From a virus, in IMG/VR virus record IMGVR_UViG_3300028829_004140, positions 1 to 64,000 of that record: a stretch of 64,000 nt of DNA, one strand, 5' to 3'. This document shows positions 9,089-21,600 of this stretch, in pieces (positions within the stretch are counted from its first letter, which is position 1; each line of letters opens with the position of its first letter). The notes beneath the pieces were generated by a model. That model was not told the origin of the DNA. It was given only the letters and a program-made list of their open reading frames with translations, and made no database searches. A program made the position numbers and the translations under genes.

Positions 9089-9131
9089 GCCCTTTACCAG
9101 AGGACTTAAATAAAATCTAAGGAGAATAATT

Positions 9132-10166
9132 ATGGGTAGAAATGATAGAATTTTCTACGCTTGTCAAGCAGTAGCAATTGCTAAAACCGGGGTCACCCCC
9201 GAAGCTAAACATATTGCGCGTGGTTTGCAAAGTGTTGGAATGAACTCTAACTTTTCACTGGATCAAATTTTTGAAATTGGTCAGCTTGAAATTTATGAGA
9301 ACGTAGAAGATGTTGCAGACATCGAAGTTTCGCTTGAAAAGGTTATTGATGGAGAGACTTTATTGTTTACTCTTGCTTCGAATGGTCTTGCTTCGGTCGA
9401 CTTGGTTGCCGCCGTTAAAAATCGTTCAGATGTTTATCTGTCGATCTTTGATGATGCTCAATCAAACGCTACGGGGACGGCTCGCAACGTATGTTGGAAC
9501 TCTGGATGCTATATTTCCAACGTTTCTTACAGCTACAATGTTGACGGAAATGCAACAGAGTCTTTAGGTCTGGTTGGTAACGATAGGTTCTGGAACAGTG
9601 TCGCCGGTGGAACTGGTTCCAATGCAACCGCTCAGTTTGCAACAATCACTACTGGTCAATTTGGATCGGACTCACCACTTTCCGGTGTTGTTCGTAGAAA
9701 CGACATTGACCTTGCTAATAGTGAACTTCCAGATCTTGTTAAGTCTCAAGAGGGTGACTTGGCTAATGTTCCCATTGGGAATGAGAACTACCATCTCCAG
9801 TCCGTTTCTATTAGTGCTGACTTTGGTCAGGAGAACTTGCTTGAATTGGGTCGATTTGGACCTTACGCTAAGTTCGTGACTTTCCCAATTGAGGTTAGTT
9901 GTGAGTTTGAAGTTATTGCAACTTCCGGTGATCTAAAGAGTGTTTCGGGTATCAACAAGAACTTGGTAGACCAAGATATTCTGATTAAAGATAGCGCCGG
10001 AACTGTTATTGACCTCGGTAGTGGTGGCAGTGGAAAGAATAAACTTTCTTCGATCTCTTACTCTGGTGGTGACGCCGGTGGAGGTAACTCGACTGTTACT
10101 TACTCTTACACCAATTTCAATTCATTAATCGTTGATGATGGCTCAGACTTTGCAGCATCATCTTAA
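9132..10166 (+). CDS. probable major tail tube protein
   Basis: A 344-residue beta-rich protein. Its core about residues 30-65 (NSNFSLDQIFEIGQLEIYE ... DIEVSLEKVIDG) reads like the beta-sandwich of phage tail tube subunits. The following segment (VYLSIFDDAQ, NVCWNSGCYISN) adds an inserted domain. It has the strongest ribosome-binding site in the region (AAGGAGA) and its own upstream promoter motif, as expected for an abundant virion protein. It is followed by chaperone-like genes and the tape measure, the standard order. The assignment rests on order and pattern, not a diagnostic motif. Confidence 0.6.
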   Translation: MGRNDRIFYACQAVAIAKTGVTPEAKHIARGLQSVGMNSNFSLDQIFEIGQLEIYENVEDVADIEVSLEKVIDGETLLFTLASNGLASVDLVAAVKNRSDVYLSIFDDAQSNATGTARNVCWNSGCYISNVSYSYNVDGNATESLGLVGNDRFWNSVAGGTGSNATAQFATITTGQFGSDSPLSGVVRRNDIDLANSELPDLVKSQEGDLANVPIGNENYHLQSVSISADFGQENLLELGRFGPYAKFVTFPIEVSCEFEVIATSGDLKSVSGINKNLVDQDILIKDSAGTVIDLGSGGSGKNKLSSISYSGGDAGGGNSTVTYSYTNFNSLIVDDGSDFAASS

Positions 10167-10196
10167 CCTTTAAAGTATTAGTAAAAGGATTAGGAC

Positions 10197-11249
10197 TTGG
10201 ATGATATTTACTACGAGGGAATTTTAAACAGAATTATCCAAGGTCGTCTGCGAATAAATGTAGACGGCCTTGTTCTGTTTATTTATGAACCAGACAGCTT
10301 TATTTTAGAAGAATCTTACGAGGTTTACGAAGAAGCAAAAAGAAAAGCTTATTTTTCTGGGTGTTATTTAAAAGATGATGCAGTTAATTTACTTTGCGAG
10401 TTGGGGTTGTGGACTCCGTTTGATAAAAAAACATCGAAAGAGTTAGAAAAAACCATAGAAGATTTAAAGGTTCATTTATATGAGAACTTTTTTAAAAAGA
10501 AGGAAGCGATAGGAATAAAGGCTAATATTAGGATGAAAGAAAAATTGAGGGATGAGATACTTCAAAAAGAGAGGCAGTTTGATTATCTTACCTGTGAAGG
10601 TGTTGCTGGTTTTACTAGAAAGTCTTGGATTCTTTCCAACACTACTAAAACTATCGAGGGTGACACTTATGATTTTAAAGAAAACGCTCCTAGCAAAATT
10701 TTAGACATATACGGAGCTAAGACCATAACAACAAAAGAATTTAGAAAAGTTGCTAGATCTTCTCCATTTAGGTCTATGTGGACAAGCTCTAAAACAAGAG
10801 GTGACGTTTTTGGAAAATGCGCTGTTAAAATGGATGGACAGCAGTTGGCTTTAGTTTCTTATGCAATGATGTATGACAATGTTTACGAAAACCCGGAGCA
10901 ACCATCAGACAGTGTTATAAATGATGATGATGCTTTAGATGGCTGGTTCATTGTTCAAAAAAGAAAGCATGAAAAGGATAGAAAAGCATCAGAAGCTGAT
11001 GGAATATTATCTGGTTCAATAAATCAAAACGCTCAAGAAGTCATGCTTATGGCTAATAGTAGCGAAGATGCCAAGAATATTTATGACCTAAATAATGATC
11101 ATGCAAGGATGAAGCTCGCCACAAGGCAGAGTCAGATTGATGCAAATGATGGCGAATTACACTTTAAAGATTTTGCGGACATTAAACAAGAAAGAGCTAT
11201 TAACGCAGTACAAACTGGACTAGCAGCGGTTAAAGGAAGTAAAAAATGA
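10197..11249 (+). CDS. tail-assembly chaperone-like protein (TTG start)
   Basis: A 350-residue charged, helix-rich protein between the tail tube and the tape measure, where tail assembly chaperones lie. The start is TTG at 10197: AAAAGGA (10183-10189) is 7 nt upstream. The nearby ATG at 10201 is out of frame. The C-terminal third is very hydrophilic (KRKHEKDRKASEADG). The coding end reads AGT AAA AAA TGA across an ATGA overlap with the next gene, so the two are probably made in a fixed ratio. I know of no enzymatic motif in it. Confidence 0.5.
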   Translation: MDDIYYEGILNRIIQGRLRINVDGLVLFIYEPDSFILEESYEVYEEAKRKAYFSGCYLKDDAVNLLCELGLWTPFDKKTSKELEKTIEDLKVHLYENFFKKKEAIGIKANIRMKEKLRDEILQKERQFDYLTCEGVAGFTRKSWILSNTTKTIEGDTYDFKENAPSKILDIYGAKTITTKEFRKVARSSPFRSMWTSSKTRGDVFGKCAVKMDGQQLALVSYAMMYDNVYENPEQPSDSVINDDDALDGWFIVQKRKHEKDRKASEADGILSGSINQNAQEVMLMANSSEDAKNIYDLNNDHARMKLATRQSQIDANDGELHFKDFADIKQERAINAVQTGLAAVKGSKK

Positions 11250-11626
11250 CAAAAGAAAAAGAAGGAGAATACAACAACTTCTTAAAGAAGTCAATAGACT
11301 TAAAAAACATAAGGGAGCAGAGAAAAAAAGAGGTTTCTAAAGATGAACTCTTTAAAATCTGCAAAAAGAAAATTCAAACTACCATGATTGGAGCGTTGGA
11401 CGTTGTAGAAAAGCGTTTTGGGTTTCTATGGTCTTTTGAAGGTGGTGACGATTTATCGGAAGAGCAAAAACAACTAAAGGATATATACGACGAAGCCAGA
11501 GCCGATATTCTCGACAAAGGAAATACTCAGATAAGAAACTTAGAAGCAGAATTTTCAGATTACGAGGTCACAAAAAAGAGATATTCAATTAATTTACCTA
11601 TTTCAGAAAATAACTTAGGAGAGTAA
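11246..11626 (+). CDS. second tail-assembly chaperone-like protein
   Basis: A 126-residue highly charged helical protein (KIQTTMIGALDVVEKRFGFL, then EEQKQLKDIYDEARADIL). The first half is basic and the second acidic, with no hydrophobic core large enough for a membrane or enzyme domain. It starts inside the stop of the preceding gene (ATGA), with AAAGGAAG 6 nt upstream. Size and position match the small partner proteins that coat the tape measure during tail assembly. The function is inferred from context only. Confidence 0.45.
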   Translation: MTKEKEGEYNNFLKKSIDLKNIREQRKKEVSKDELFKICKKKIQTTMIGALDVVEKRFGFLWSFEGGDDLSEEQKQLKDIYDEARADILDKGNTQIRNLEAEFSDYEVTKKRYSINLPISENNLGE

Positions 11627-11628
11627 GA

Positions 11629-12588
11629 ATGGAAAATAATAAAACTATTGACGGTGTAGATAATAGCGGTAACTCGGTAAAGGTTATGCTTAAAACGCCC
11701 GGACCACAAGAATATAGAGATTCTCAGATTGAATACAACAAGGCTTTCAGGAAGGCTCTGGATTCAGGAGCGTTGCTGCGGCAAAAGTTAACTGATTATA
11801 TGACTGATCAGGGCATATGGAACGATGATAAGGAGAAAAAAAATGAAAGGTTTATCGAGGAAATAAGTGCTAAAGAAGAAATTATCAATAGTGGCGGTAT
11901 TAAACTATCGGAAGCTAGAGATATTGCCTTGGAACTAAGAGGTCTTCGTTATGAGTTTAGGGAATTTATTGCAGAAAAAAATTCTTTAGATCAAAATTCC
12001 GTAGAAGGACAGGCGGATAATGCCCGATTTTCTGAACTGGTCAGGCTTTGTATGCTCAACCCTAACACAAAAAAGCCATATTTTCAAACTCAAAAGGATT
12101 ATGACGCAAGTAGTGATCAGCCTTGGGTGGTAGAGGCTTCGTCAGAACTTGCTAGTATGATTTATGGGCTTGATCCTGACTATGACAATAAGTTGACAGA
12201 AAATAAGTTTCTTAAAGAGTTTGATTTTGTAAACGAAGAACTTAGACTTGTTAATGACAATGGACACCTTGTAGACATAGAGGGAAGACTCATTGACGAA
12301 GACGGTCGTTACGTAGCTTATCGAAATGACAAACAGATAGATAAAAATAAGTATTTTGTTAATAATTCTGGAGAAGAGGTTATTTCTATCACGGACGACG
12401 ATGGAAATACTACTTGGGTAAAAAAGGGTAAAGAAGTTAGACAGCCTTTCTTGGATGATGACGGAAATCCTATAGTATCCGCTAAAAAGGAAGACCTAGA
12501 AAGCGAAGAGGATTTGGTTGCAAAGGAAGTTAAATCAAAATCCAAAAGGACTAGAAAACCTGTTGAGTCAAAAAAAACATCTAGTTAA
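11629..12588 (+). CDS. unknown tail-module protein upstream of the tape measure
   Basis: A 319-residue acidic protein. Residues 1-190 are helical with a conserved-looking core (EARDIALELRGLRYEFREF). Residues about 205-290 hold beta repeats of the form 'LVNDNGHLVDIEGRLIDEDG' and 'DDDGNTTWVKKGKE'. The tail is Lys/Ser/Glu-rich. AGGAGAGTAAG precedes the ATG. It ends at the candidate promoter of the tape measure gene. It may be a third chaperone or a tail-shaft component; the sequence does not decide this. Confidence 0.45.
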   Translation: MENNKTIDGVDNSGNSVKVMLKTPGPQEYRDSQIEYNKAFRKALDSGALLRQKLTDYMTDQGIWNDDKEKKNERFIEEISAKEEIINSGGIKLSEARDIALELRGLRYEFREFIAEKNSLDQNSVEGQADNARFSELVRLCMLNPNTKKPYFQTQKDYDASSDQPWVVEASSELASMIYGLDPDYDNKLTENKFLKEFDFVNEELRLVNDNGHLVDIEGRLIDEDGRYVAYRNDKQIDKNKYFVNNSGEEVISITDDDGNTTWVKKGKEVRQPFLDDDGNPIVSAKKEDLESEEDLVAKEVKSKSKRTRKPVESKKTSS

Positions 12589-12593
12589 TAATA

Positions 12594-12610
12594 ATTGTGT
12601 ATAGAATTAT
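12594..12610 (+). promoter_or_regulatory. candidate phage late promoter motif
   Basis: TTGTGTATAGAATTATG begins six bases after the stop of the preceding gene and about 62 nt before the tape measure ATG. It shares TTGKGTATA with the other four sites. Confidence 0.4.
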
Positions 12611-12624
12611 GGGAAAATAATAAT

Positions 12625-12641
12625 GGGGCACATTTTGCCCC
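12625..12641 (+). terminator. GC-rich hairpin before the tape measure gene
   Basis: GGGGCA (12625-12630) pairs with TGCCCC (12636-12641) around a five-base loop, and GTTAGTTTT follows. It could be a weak intrinsic terminator or attenuator closing the tube-chaperone transcript. Because it lies after the promoter motif at 12594, it could equally be a 5'-leader hairpin of the tape measure mRNA. Confidence 0.45.
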
Positions 12642-12667
12642 GTTAGTTTTAGCATAAGAAGGTAAAA

Positions 12668-15600
12668 ATGGCAGCTTTCAATCTAACGGCAGAAATACAA
12701 CTACAGGCTCCTAACACAAAAGGAGTCGCTAGTCAAATTCAACGAGACCTTAATGGTATAAAGCTTAATATTGACGTTGGTAAAAACGCAAGGAATTTAG
12801 CCTCTCTTCAGCAAAATTTGAATGGTCTTGCTAAACAAGGAGATAGGACTTCTAAGAGCTTTAATATTTTGAGCCGAAATGTTGCAGAGGCGGCCCGCAG
12901 GTTCAGTGTTATTACTGTTGCTACAGGAAGTTTCATTGCTCTTGCTAGAGGGGTTAAAACCTCTATTGGTAGTGCTATTGAGTTCCAAAGAGAGCTTGTA
13001 AAAATTTCTCAGGTTACTGGAAAAAGCATAGACCAATTAAAAGGACTGCAAAGTGAGGTTACTAGGCTTTCTACTACTTTAGGTGTATCTAATGCTGAAC
13101 TTCTTCAAACCTCTAGAGTTTTAGCTCAAGCGGGTCTTTCTGCCTTGAAAACTAGGCAAGCCTTGGATGTTCTGGCGCAAACAACCCTAGCACCTACGTT
13201 CGATACAATTATCGACACTACGGAAGGTGCAATTGCTATTCTTAATCAGTTTGGTAGACAGGCGGCAAAAACTGGCAATGATATCAGGTTCTTGGAAGAG
13301 TCGCTAGATGCTATAAACGCTGTTTCTAAGAATTTTGCTGTAGAGTCTTCTGATCTTATTGCAACGGTTCGTAGGACTGGTGGTGTATTTGAGGCTGCCG
13401 GTGGTAATCTTAAAGAACTGATAGCATTATTCACAAGTGTTCGTCAAACTACTCGCGAGGGTGCTGAAACTATTGCTACTGGTTTCCGTACAATTTTCAC
13501 TAGGTTGCAGAGAAAGGATACTATTGAAGCTCTTAATGAATTGGGCATTAGTTTGCAGGATGCGGAGGGTAAGTTTATAGGACCGCTAAAGGCCATTGAA
13601 AAATTAGCTATTGGTCTTTCTGGGTTAGATCCTAAAGATGTTCGATTTAATGAAATTGTTGAACAGCTTGGTGGTTTTCGTCAAATTGGTAAGGTTATTC
13701 CTCTTATTAAACAGTTTCAGGTTACACAGCAGGCTTTGGCTGTAGCCAATAATTCTGTTGGTTCCACTTCTAAGGATGCTCAAGAAGCTCAGAAAGCTTT
13801 GTCTGTGCAATTAGGTAAAACTAGAGAATCTTTTGACGCTCTTATTCGTAAGTTTACAGACAGTTCTACTTTTCAAGATTCGGCTAAATTTGTTCTTAAA
13901 CTTGCTAACACATTCTTAAAGTTTGCTGAATCTCTTGAAACTGTGCTACCATTGTTGACACAGATTGCCGCTATAAAGTTAGGTAGAAGTTTAGCTCCGG
14001 GACTTAGCCAGATTTTTGGCAGGGGTGCGCAAAAAAGAAATGCTGGTGGAAAGATATTGGGCTTTAACTCTGGTGGTGTGGTTCCCGGAAGCGGTAATCG
14101 CGATACTGTTCCAGCCATGCTTACTCCGGGAGAGTTTGTCATAAGAAAGAGTAGCGTTAATAAGCTAGGCGCTGGTACTCTCGCGGCGATGAATGAAAAT
14201 AGATTCAATAGAGGCGCTCGCATAAAAGAAGAATTAGATCAGCAAAGAAAAACAGATGTTTTTGACTTTAAAGAGGGCGCGACTATAAAGGCTGGCAAGG
14301 GCGGATCTGGAAGCCTCAAGGCGGCATTAACTCAGGCAGATTTACAAGCTGATGTTGATCCTTACCAAGCCGTATTTCTAAGACCTGAAGCTAAAGGCAA
14401 GCAATTTAATGGTGAGATATCAGCTAGTAATTTAAAAACAGCTGTTAAAGAGGCGATTGAAGGAACTAATATTCCGAAAACAGAATTAGGCACGGCAAAC
14501 CAGATTGCTGAAAGATACGCAAAAAGAAACAAATTCACATTAACCGCCGGATCTTTAGCCGCGCCTGAATCTGCGAGACTTGAGGGAACTCTTTTAGATG
14601 GTGTTTTTGAGACAGCTAAACGAGGCGCTAAAGATATAAATAATAGTCTTGGTATACAGGGCGAAAAGAATATAGCGACAGCTCTTAGGTCTGCCAATAT
14701 AGATCAAGTTTTGGGTAATTTGTTTGAAGTTGTTTTAAGTAATGCTGGCGCTCCGTTTGGTATGCCGGACACAGATCCGCCCAATGCTCCATTTGATTTT
14801 CCTTCTGGTCTTGGTGATATGGCTAAAAAGTTTGGATTGCAACAAGGCATAGAGACAGAGGCAAAATCATTTTTCTCAGGGGATAATTTAGCCACGATAA
14901 ATAAAAAAATACAAAATCAATTAATAAATGAGTCTATAGATGAGCTTAGGGCTATATACAGACAAAATTTGACTGGGAGCAAAGAGATATCTTTAGATGA
15001 GGCGAAAAAGGCTTTTGGTTCAACTAGATTAAATAAAGATGATGTGACTAGACTTGCAGAGGAAAGAGGGTTAGATTTTACAGGACTTGGAGGCGGCAAG
15101 TATACTCTAAATAAAAAAAATGCCGGAGGAGGTATTTCTGGTTCTGACACGGTTCCAGCTTTGCTGACTCCCGGTGAGTTTGTTATGAACAAAAGTGCTT
15201 CACAAAGTATTGGCTATACCAATCTAAACAGAATGAACAAGCATGGCGTTCAGGGGTATGCTGATGGCGGAATAGTTGGTTTCCAAAGTTATGCTACTGG
15301 CACCGGCACTCTTGGCGCAAGGAGTGCTGGGGCTGTTAACTTTAAAGGCATTAATAGCATCACGGGCGCGGTTTCAAGGCTAAGTAAATCACTGGCTAAG
15401 ATGGGAGTTTCTGTTGATAATCAAATTCCTGTTTTGAAAAAATTTGAAGAGGAACTAAAAAATGGAGTCAAGGCTTCTGAAGCTATCGCTAGAACCTTTG
15501 AAGATACTGATATTAATGTTAGCAAGACTTCTGATAAACCAGATGGTAGTTCCGACGATCTTCGAGAGGCATTGGAAGGCGTTGCTGACTCTTCCGAAGA

Positions 15601-18600
15601 AGTATCGGACGCAAATAAAGAACAGGCTAGTAAAATTAGAGGAATTGGGGAAACTTTTAATAAAGTATCAACTGCTGCATTAGCTATATCTTTCGCTGGC
15701 GGAACTTTAATTGAGTCTTTTGGTGGTATCACCGAAGAACAAAAGGTGTTCAGTCAAGCGGTTCTAAATACGGTTAGTGCAAACCTTGCTTTAGGGGGCC
15801 AATTCGCATCTTTAGGCTATGAAGTCGCTGCTCAAATTTCTACCAGTTCCATTCTTAAAAAATCGACACTACAAACTGCTTTAGCTTTGGATAAGTTGAG
15901 CGGATCTGCTACTAAAACTAGTGCTACTGGTGGCAGTGGTAGCGCTGTCGGTAATGCGGCTGGAAAAGCTCTTGGCGTGGCTGCTACGGCAGTGGCTGTG
16001 GGTTTTATTGTGTCCTCTATTGTAAAGGGTATCACCGAGGGTTACAAAGCGGTTGAAAGACTTCAACTGGATGCAGCCAACAAAGTAGCCGATAAGCAAT
16101 TAGAGGCTTTGGAGGAGGGTCGTGGTGCGAGTGAAAAAGATTTTGTATCGGCAAGACAGAAAGCGGCGGGAGCAGACCTAAATATACAGAGATTGGAAGA
16201 ACAGGGTTCAGCCGGTTCTTCTGCGGCTTTAACAACAGGCGTAGTTGTTGGGACTGCTGGCCTTGCTGTATCAGCGGGTTCGGCTGCCATAGCGGCTAGT
16301 TCTTTAACAGGTAGTCTCGCGACTGCTGCCGTTGCTGTCAACGCCATTCCCGTAGCGGGACAGGTCGCATCCGTTGCCCTTATTGCCGCTGCTGCTGCTG
16401 CTAGCGCTGCTACTTTTGCTTTTTACGCTGCCGCCGAAAGCGAGAAGGAGAAGGCAGAGGTTAATGAATTATTAGCTAAGACTTCTAAAAATTATGCCCT
16501 TACTCAGTTTAGGTCTATCAAGGCCGCAAAAGCTCTAACAGACAACCTGCAATCCGCTGCTGACGCAGGTGCTTCTGCCTCGACCCAAATAGGAATTCTT
16601 GCTAGTGCAACAAACAATGCACAGTCTGAAATTAAAAATAATGCATCTCGACTTAGTGATGCAACTGAACAAGAAGCAGAGCTTCGTAAAAAACTTATAG
16701 ATCAGGGGGTTCTTACCGAAAAGGGCAACGTTTCTTCTGGTGCAGACACCGATGACGACAGTGTTAAAGACCAGCTAAAAACTCTTGAACAGCTAACCAA
16801 GCAAAGAGAAGCTGCCGAAAAAGCGGATATCGAACTTATAAAAACAACCACACAAAAAGCCGCTGTTTTTAGAACTTTGGCTCAAAAGGCTGTTTCAGAG
16901 GGTTTGACAGAGATTGGCAAACTGGGACCGGCTGCTTTAGCTAATATTAACGGTCTTGACGGGTTGGCTAAAATTACTCCGGATCTTTCTAGATCAATTA
17001 CAGTCGCAAAGAACAAATTTGAAGAGCTTAAAAATCTAGAACTTAAAAAGGCTTTAGAAGGAGAAGATGACGAAGGTGTTAAAAACGCATTAAGAAGAAA
17101 ATCGGAAGCTGAGATCATTGTTTCCCAAATTGAACTCGTTAAAAGTGCAGAAGAACAAATTTTGGCACAGCAAAGAGTGGCAAGGGCATCGCTTTTAACA
17201 GAGCAGGCAGAAAGACAAAAAGCTTTGACCCTGCTCAAAGTAAATAAAAATCTTAGTGCCTTCAACTTGTTACTATTACAGAGTGACAAATTGAGCGGTC
17301 TTTATGACGCTGTTGAAGACTTTGGTAAAGGGGGAAGTTTTGGTGCCGTTAAGTTTGACACAAGTATTTTTGATATCACTTTCAAGCAATTAAACGACAA
17401 GGCGATTGAAAGAATTAACAATCTTGGCAGAGGTGCTATTGGCAAGGACGCCACTGGATTTGCCAAAAATATAAGAGATGTTAAAAATATAACAAAGGGT
17501 TTACCATCGGTATTTGAAAGTTTCCGAAGAAGCGGCAAGGATTCAGAAATTGTAGATATTCCCACTCTTAAAAAACAGCTTTCTCAACAAATAGCAAGAG
17601 ATGTGCCCGGAGGATTAGATGGGCTAGGCGGTGACATTCGTGCTATCATAGAGAAAAACGCAGACGAGGCTATTGGAAGCGGCATAAAAGGATCTTTAAC
17701 TTTTGAAAGTCAGGAAAAACTTAACAAAGAACTTGAAGAGGCTATTCAGGGACAGATAGACGTTTTCAAGCGAGGGGTAGAAATTCAAAACCAGTTTTTA
17801 CAAAAACTTGCAGATTTAGACTCTAAAATAATATCCGCTCAGGGAAGAATAATTGATGCTCAGGTTAGAGTTTCTGACGCATTTGAAAGAAATGCAGACA
17901 GGCTTGCAGACGCTAGTGAAAGACCTCGATCAAGACAGGAAAAAGAGGCGGGAAGACTTCGCACAGCTAGTATTGGTTTAGGGGCAACGGCTAGACAGGC
18001 CGGTGCTAGGGCTGGTGATGTAACCGCGACCGCAAAAGCTTTTAAGAGCTTAACTCTTGAATCAAGAAATTTAAGAAAAAAACAAAGACAGCTTGCCAGA
18101 TCTACTTCACCTAATCCTAAAACTACGAACATGATTGCTAAACTTGGCAGCTCGGCAAACGATGCAGCTAAAGGTGCGGCCAGAGCAAAGGCAGAATTAG
18201 AAAGGTTGGCAGATCAGTCGGCTAGAGCCGCAGATGTAGAAAAGGATTTGACAAAACTTAGAGAAAAAAGATCAGAAGCAGAGAGCCTGCAAGAATCTGT
18301 CGCTTTTGGAAGTGATGAACAAAGGCAGGAAATATTTAAAGGATTTAGATTACTTAATCAATCAATAATGCAGGGTGGTATCCAAGGCGCTAATAGTGAA
18401 CAAAGGGCGTCTATTGGAAATGCTCTAGATTCTATCGGTAGCCAGCTTATTAATTTTGAAGGTCAGCAGGTTACAGGTAAAGAATTAAAACAAATCTTTG
18501 CAGCTAGAGAAACTGGAAGATTGGGCGCTTTCGGACTTAATAATTTCATAGATAATCTTAGGAAAGCTGAAAACCCTTTGTTGGGCGAACTTAAAGACAT

Positions 18601-21600
18601 CGCTAAAACAGAACTGACGGCTACTGCCGCCTTAGCGATGGTTGAAACTCAGGAACTTCGAGTATTAAAAGATATTAGAACTGCACTTGTTGGCACATTC
18701 CCAGAAGAATTAGCTAATGCTCAGAATGATGCCGCCAATGATCTTGGTAAAGGCGAAGAGGATGCCGGACGAGGGATTGCTGCCAATCAAGATACTTTAG
18801 TTAAGTTAAATCAGACCATCGCGACACAGACAAAAAGAGTTGCCGATTTAACAGAGAAAATGGCGGAGAAACAGGGCATTAACATAGAGGCTATTGAAGA
18901 TTTAGACAGGGCACGGCAACGGCAGAACGAGGCGCAAAATAGATCTAGGGGCGGTCCTATATATATGAATGATGGTGGAGTAGTTCCCGGCAGTGCCCCA
19001 ACGCCAAAAGGAATGGAAGAAGTATTTAAACCAAAAGGTACAGACAATGTTCCTGCATATTTGTCAGAGGGCGAGTTTGTTATCAAGAAGTCTTCTGTTG
19101 ATAAAATTGGAACGGATGCCTTACATCAGATAAACAACGGCGGAACAGTTTACGCTAAAGAAGGAAGTAAAAAGGCCATCGGGAAAAAGGATGAAGATAA
19201 TTTATTGAATGCCGTCTTTGGTAGCGTGAATAACTTTGTCAATAACGAAATGGGAAGCAGCGCTCTTGGTTCCATGCGTGGTGAAAGGCGTGATCCATTG
19301 TCGCCCTTCGATCCAAAGTTCGCTCTTGGTTACACGCGTGATGAAAGGCTTGAGGATTTTAATTTTATAAATGACGCCATAGACGGTATCGCGTCTTTTA
19401 CTTCTGCTGATATTAATATAATGCCGGAAGCGTTAAAGATTGTAGACTCTGTGCCAATTTTTAGCAAATTGCTTGAAGACACAAAGGCTCTTAGTTATCT
19501 ACCGGGTGGCGGTTTAGCTAATGCTATGCTTAAAAAGGCTAACGAGTCAGTATTTGCTGAGGGCAAACTTCTTGATCCTAGAAGACTTCAAAATAGACAA
19601 GGAGATCAAAAGGGTATTAAATTATTTAAAGAGGGGATGTATGCTTCTCAAAACAAGCTAGACCAAGTAAGAGATGATAATGCACTGGCGCTAATGTCTG
19701 GTGTTGTGCCTGCTTCCGTGTATGAAGCCGCTGAATTAATACCTGAAAACTCTTTGGAGCAAACGGATAAACAGAAAATTGTTTCTCAGCTTTCTGATAA
19801 AGAGCTAGAGCGACTAACTCAGGTAGGCGCAAGTATCACACAGAATTCAAACATAAAAACTGCTGATACTACAGGCGGTAGTATTGCTAGATTTTTGGGT
19901 GAGGGCATACTAGAAAAAGGAATAGGACAAGATACTATATTTAATAAGGCTCTTGATTATCTACCGGGTGGCGGTTTAGGTAATGCTATGCTTGAAAAGG
20001 CTAACGAGTCAGTATTTGCTGCGGGCAAAGCTAAAAAATCTGATGACGATCTTTACAGTTCTATAGAGGTAAGCCCACTTTGGGAAGATGCTATGGATGA
20101 AAAAATGAAAAGACTTGCTGAAGAAAGAATAAATAAGAATAAATTTATTATCGCACAAGGGGAAAAGCAAAGAGAACTTGCTGGCAAAACGCTTGAAAGT
20201 CTAGGAGTTAGAGAAAGGATTGACGCCAATTGGGTAAAAACCGCGAAAAATAGAAATGAGTTCGGCCCCAAAGAGGGGTCGTCTGGATATGATTTTACCA
20301 CTGTTAGCGATGTAAATCAGCTTGAAGCAATGGCTGCTGGCTTTGACCCGACTGCAACATTTGATAAAAAAACTGGTAAATGGAAAGGCGAGGCTCTTGC
20401 GGACGATAAGCTTGGAGGACTACGATTTTCTGCACGGGCAGAGCTTGACGCAAGACGAAGAGTTGAAGATGATAAGAAAAGAATAGAAAGATATCGCGAG
20501 ACTCTAAAAATAAGAGGCGCTGAAGCGGCGGAAAAATACGCTAAGGATGTTGGGATTTGGAAGAGTGTGAGTGATGAACACAAGACCCCAGTAAAAACAA
20601 TCGCGCAAGAATATCAAGAAAGCAAAGACAAACAAGACCTAGAGGATCTTAGAAAAAGAAAAGAATACCTAGATGAACAAGCACGCAAGAAAGCAGAATT
20701 TGATGGTTCTATTGCTGGCGCTGATAAAACGAATGCCGGATTTGGCACGATGGGCGGCGGCGATATTGAATATTCCTTTGGAATATTGCAAATGCAGAAA
20801 GAAAAAGCTGACGCACAAAAAGCTCTAGACCAAACTATTCCCGGATCAGTGGCTTATAACAAAGCTAAAAGAGACTTAGAGGAATTACAAGATCCAAATT
20901 TAGCAGCTAGTAATTTTAATGCTGATCAAAAACGTCGTCAAGACTCGAAGATGTTTTTTGGTGGATCAAAGGAAAACTTGAAATCTATTAGCGAAAAAAA
21001 CAAGCGGTCCGCTTCTAATTATGACAAGAGCATGGCGCCGTTACTAGCCAAGATGGAAAGTCTAAAGGACAACATTAACAAAGAAAAAAATCAAGTTAGA
21101 GCAGCTAGGATGCAGGAAAACTACGACAGTATATCTCAGGAATTGGGTCAAATCCAAGATCGTGCCATAGAATTACAGAAAAACAAAAATGAAGAAGGAA
21201 TGGAAGAAGTATTTAAACCAACAAGGCAAAATGTAAACTCAAGAAGAAAGGCTAGATTAGCAGAACAGCGAGGAAGATTATCTGGTACAAAATCTAACAC
21301 AGGTAGGAATAGAATCCTTCCTGATGAAACGAAAGAAGATGGCGATGATTTTTCTAGAGATAAGTACAACAGACTTCTTAGGGTTAATGGTCTAGCGGCG
21401 GCAAGTAGATATGCAACATCTAAAAATAAAAATCCTCAACAGCTAACAACAGGCAATAACCAACCCGGACAACAGAGGGCCGGAGGACAGCAGCAGCAGA
21501 TTCTACAATTCATCTTCAATCTTTTAAAGCAGGGAGGAATAGATCCTATAGAGCTTGCGAAAGGCTTCAACAAAGGTGGTGGAACCGTGGATAATATTCC

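Noticed and set aside
15421-17565. Long antisense ORFs within the tape measure gene
   Set aside because: They are Ser/Leu/Ala-rich shadows of a strongly supported coding frame and have no start signals.
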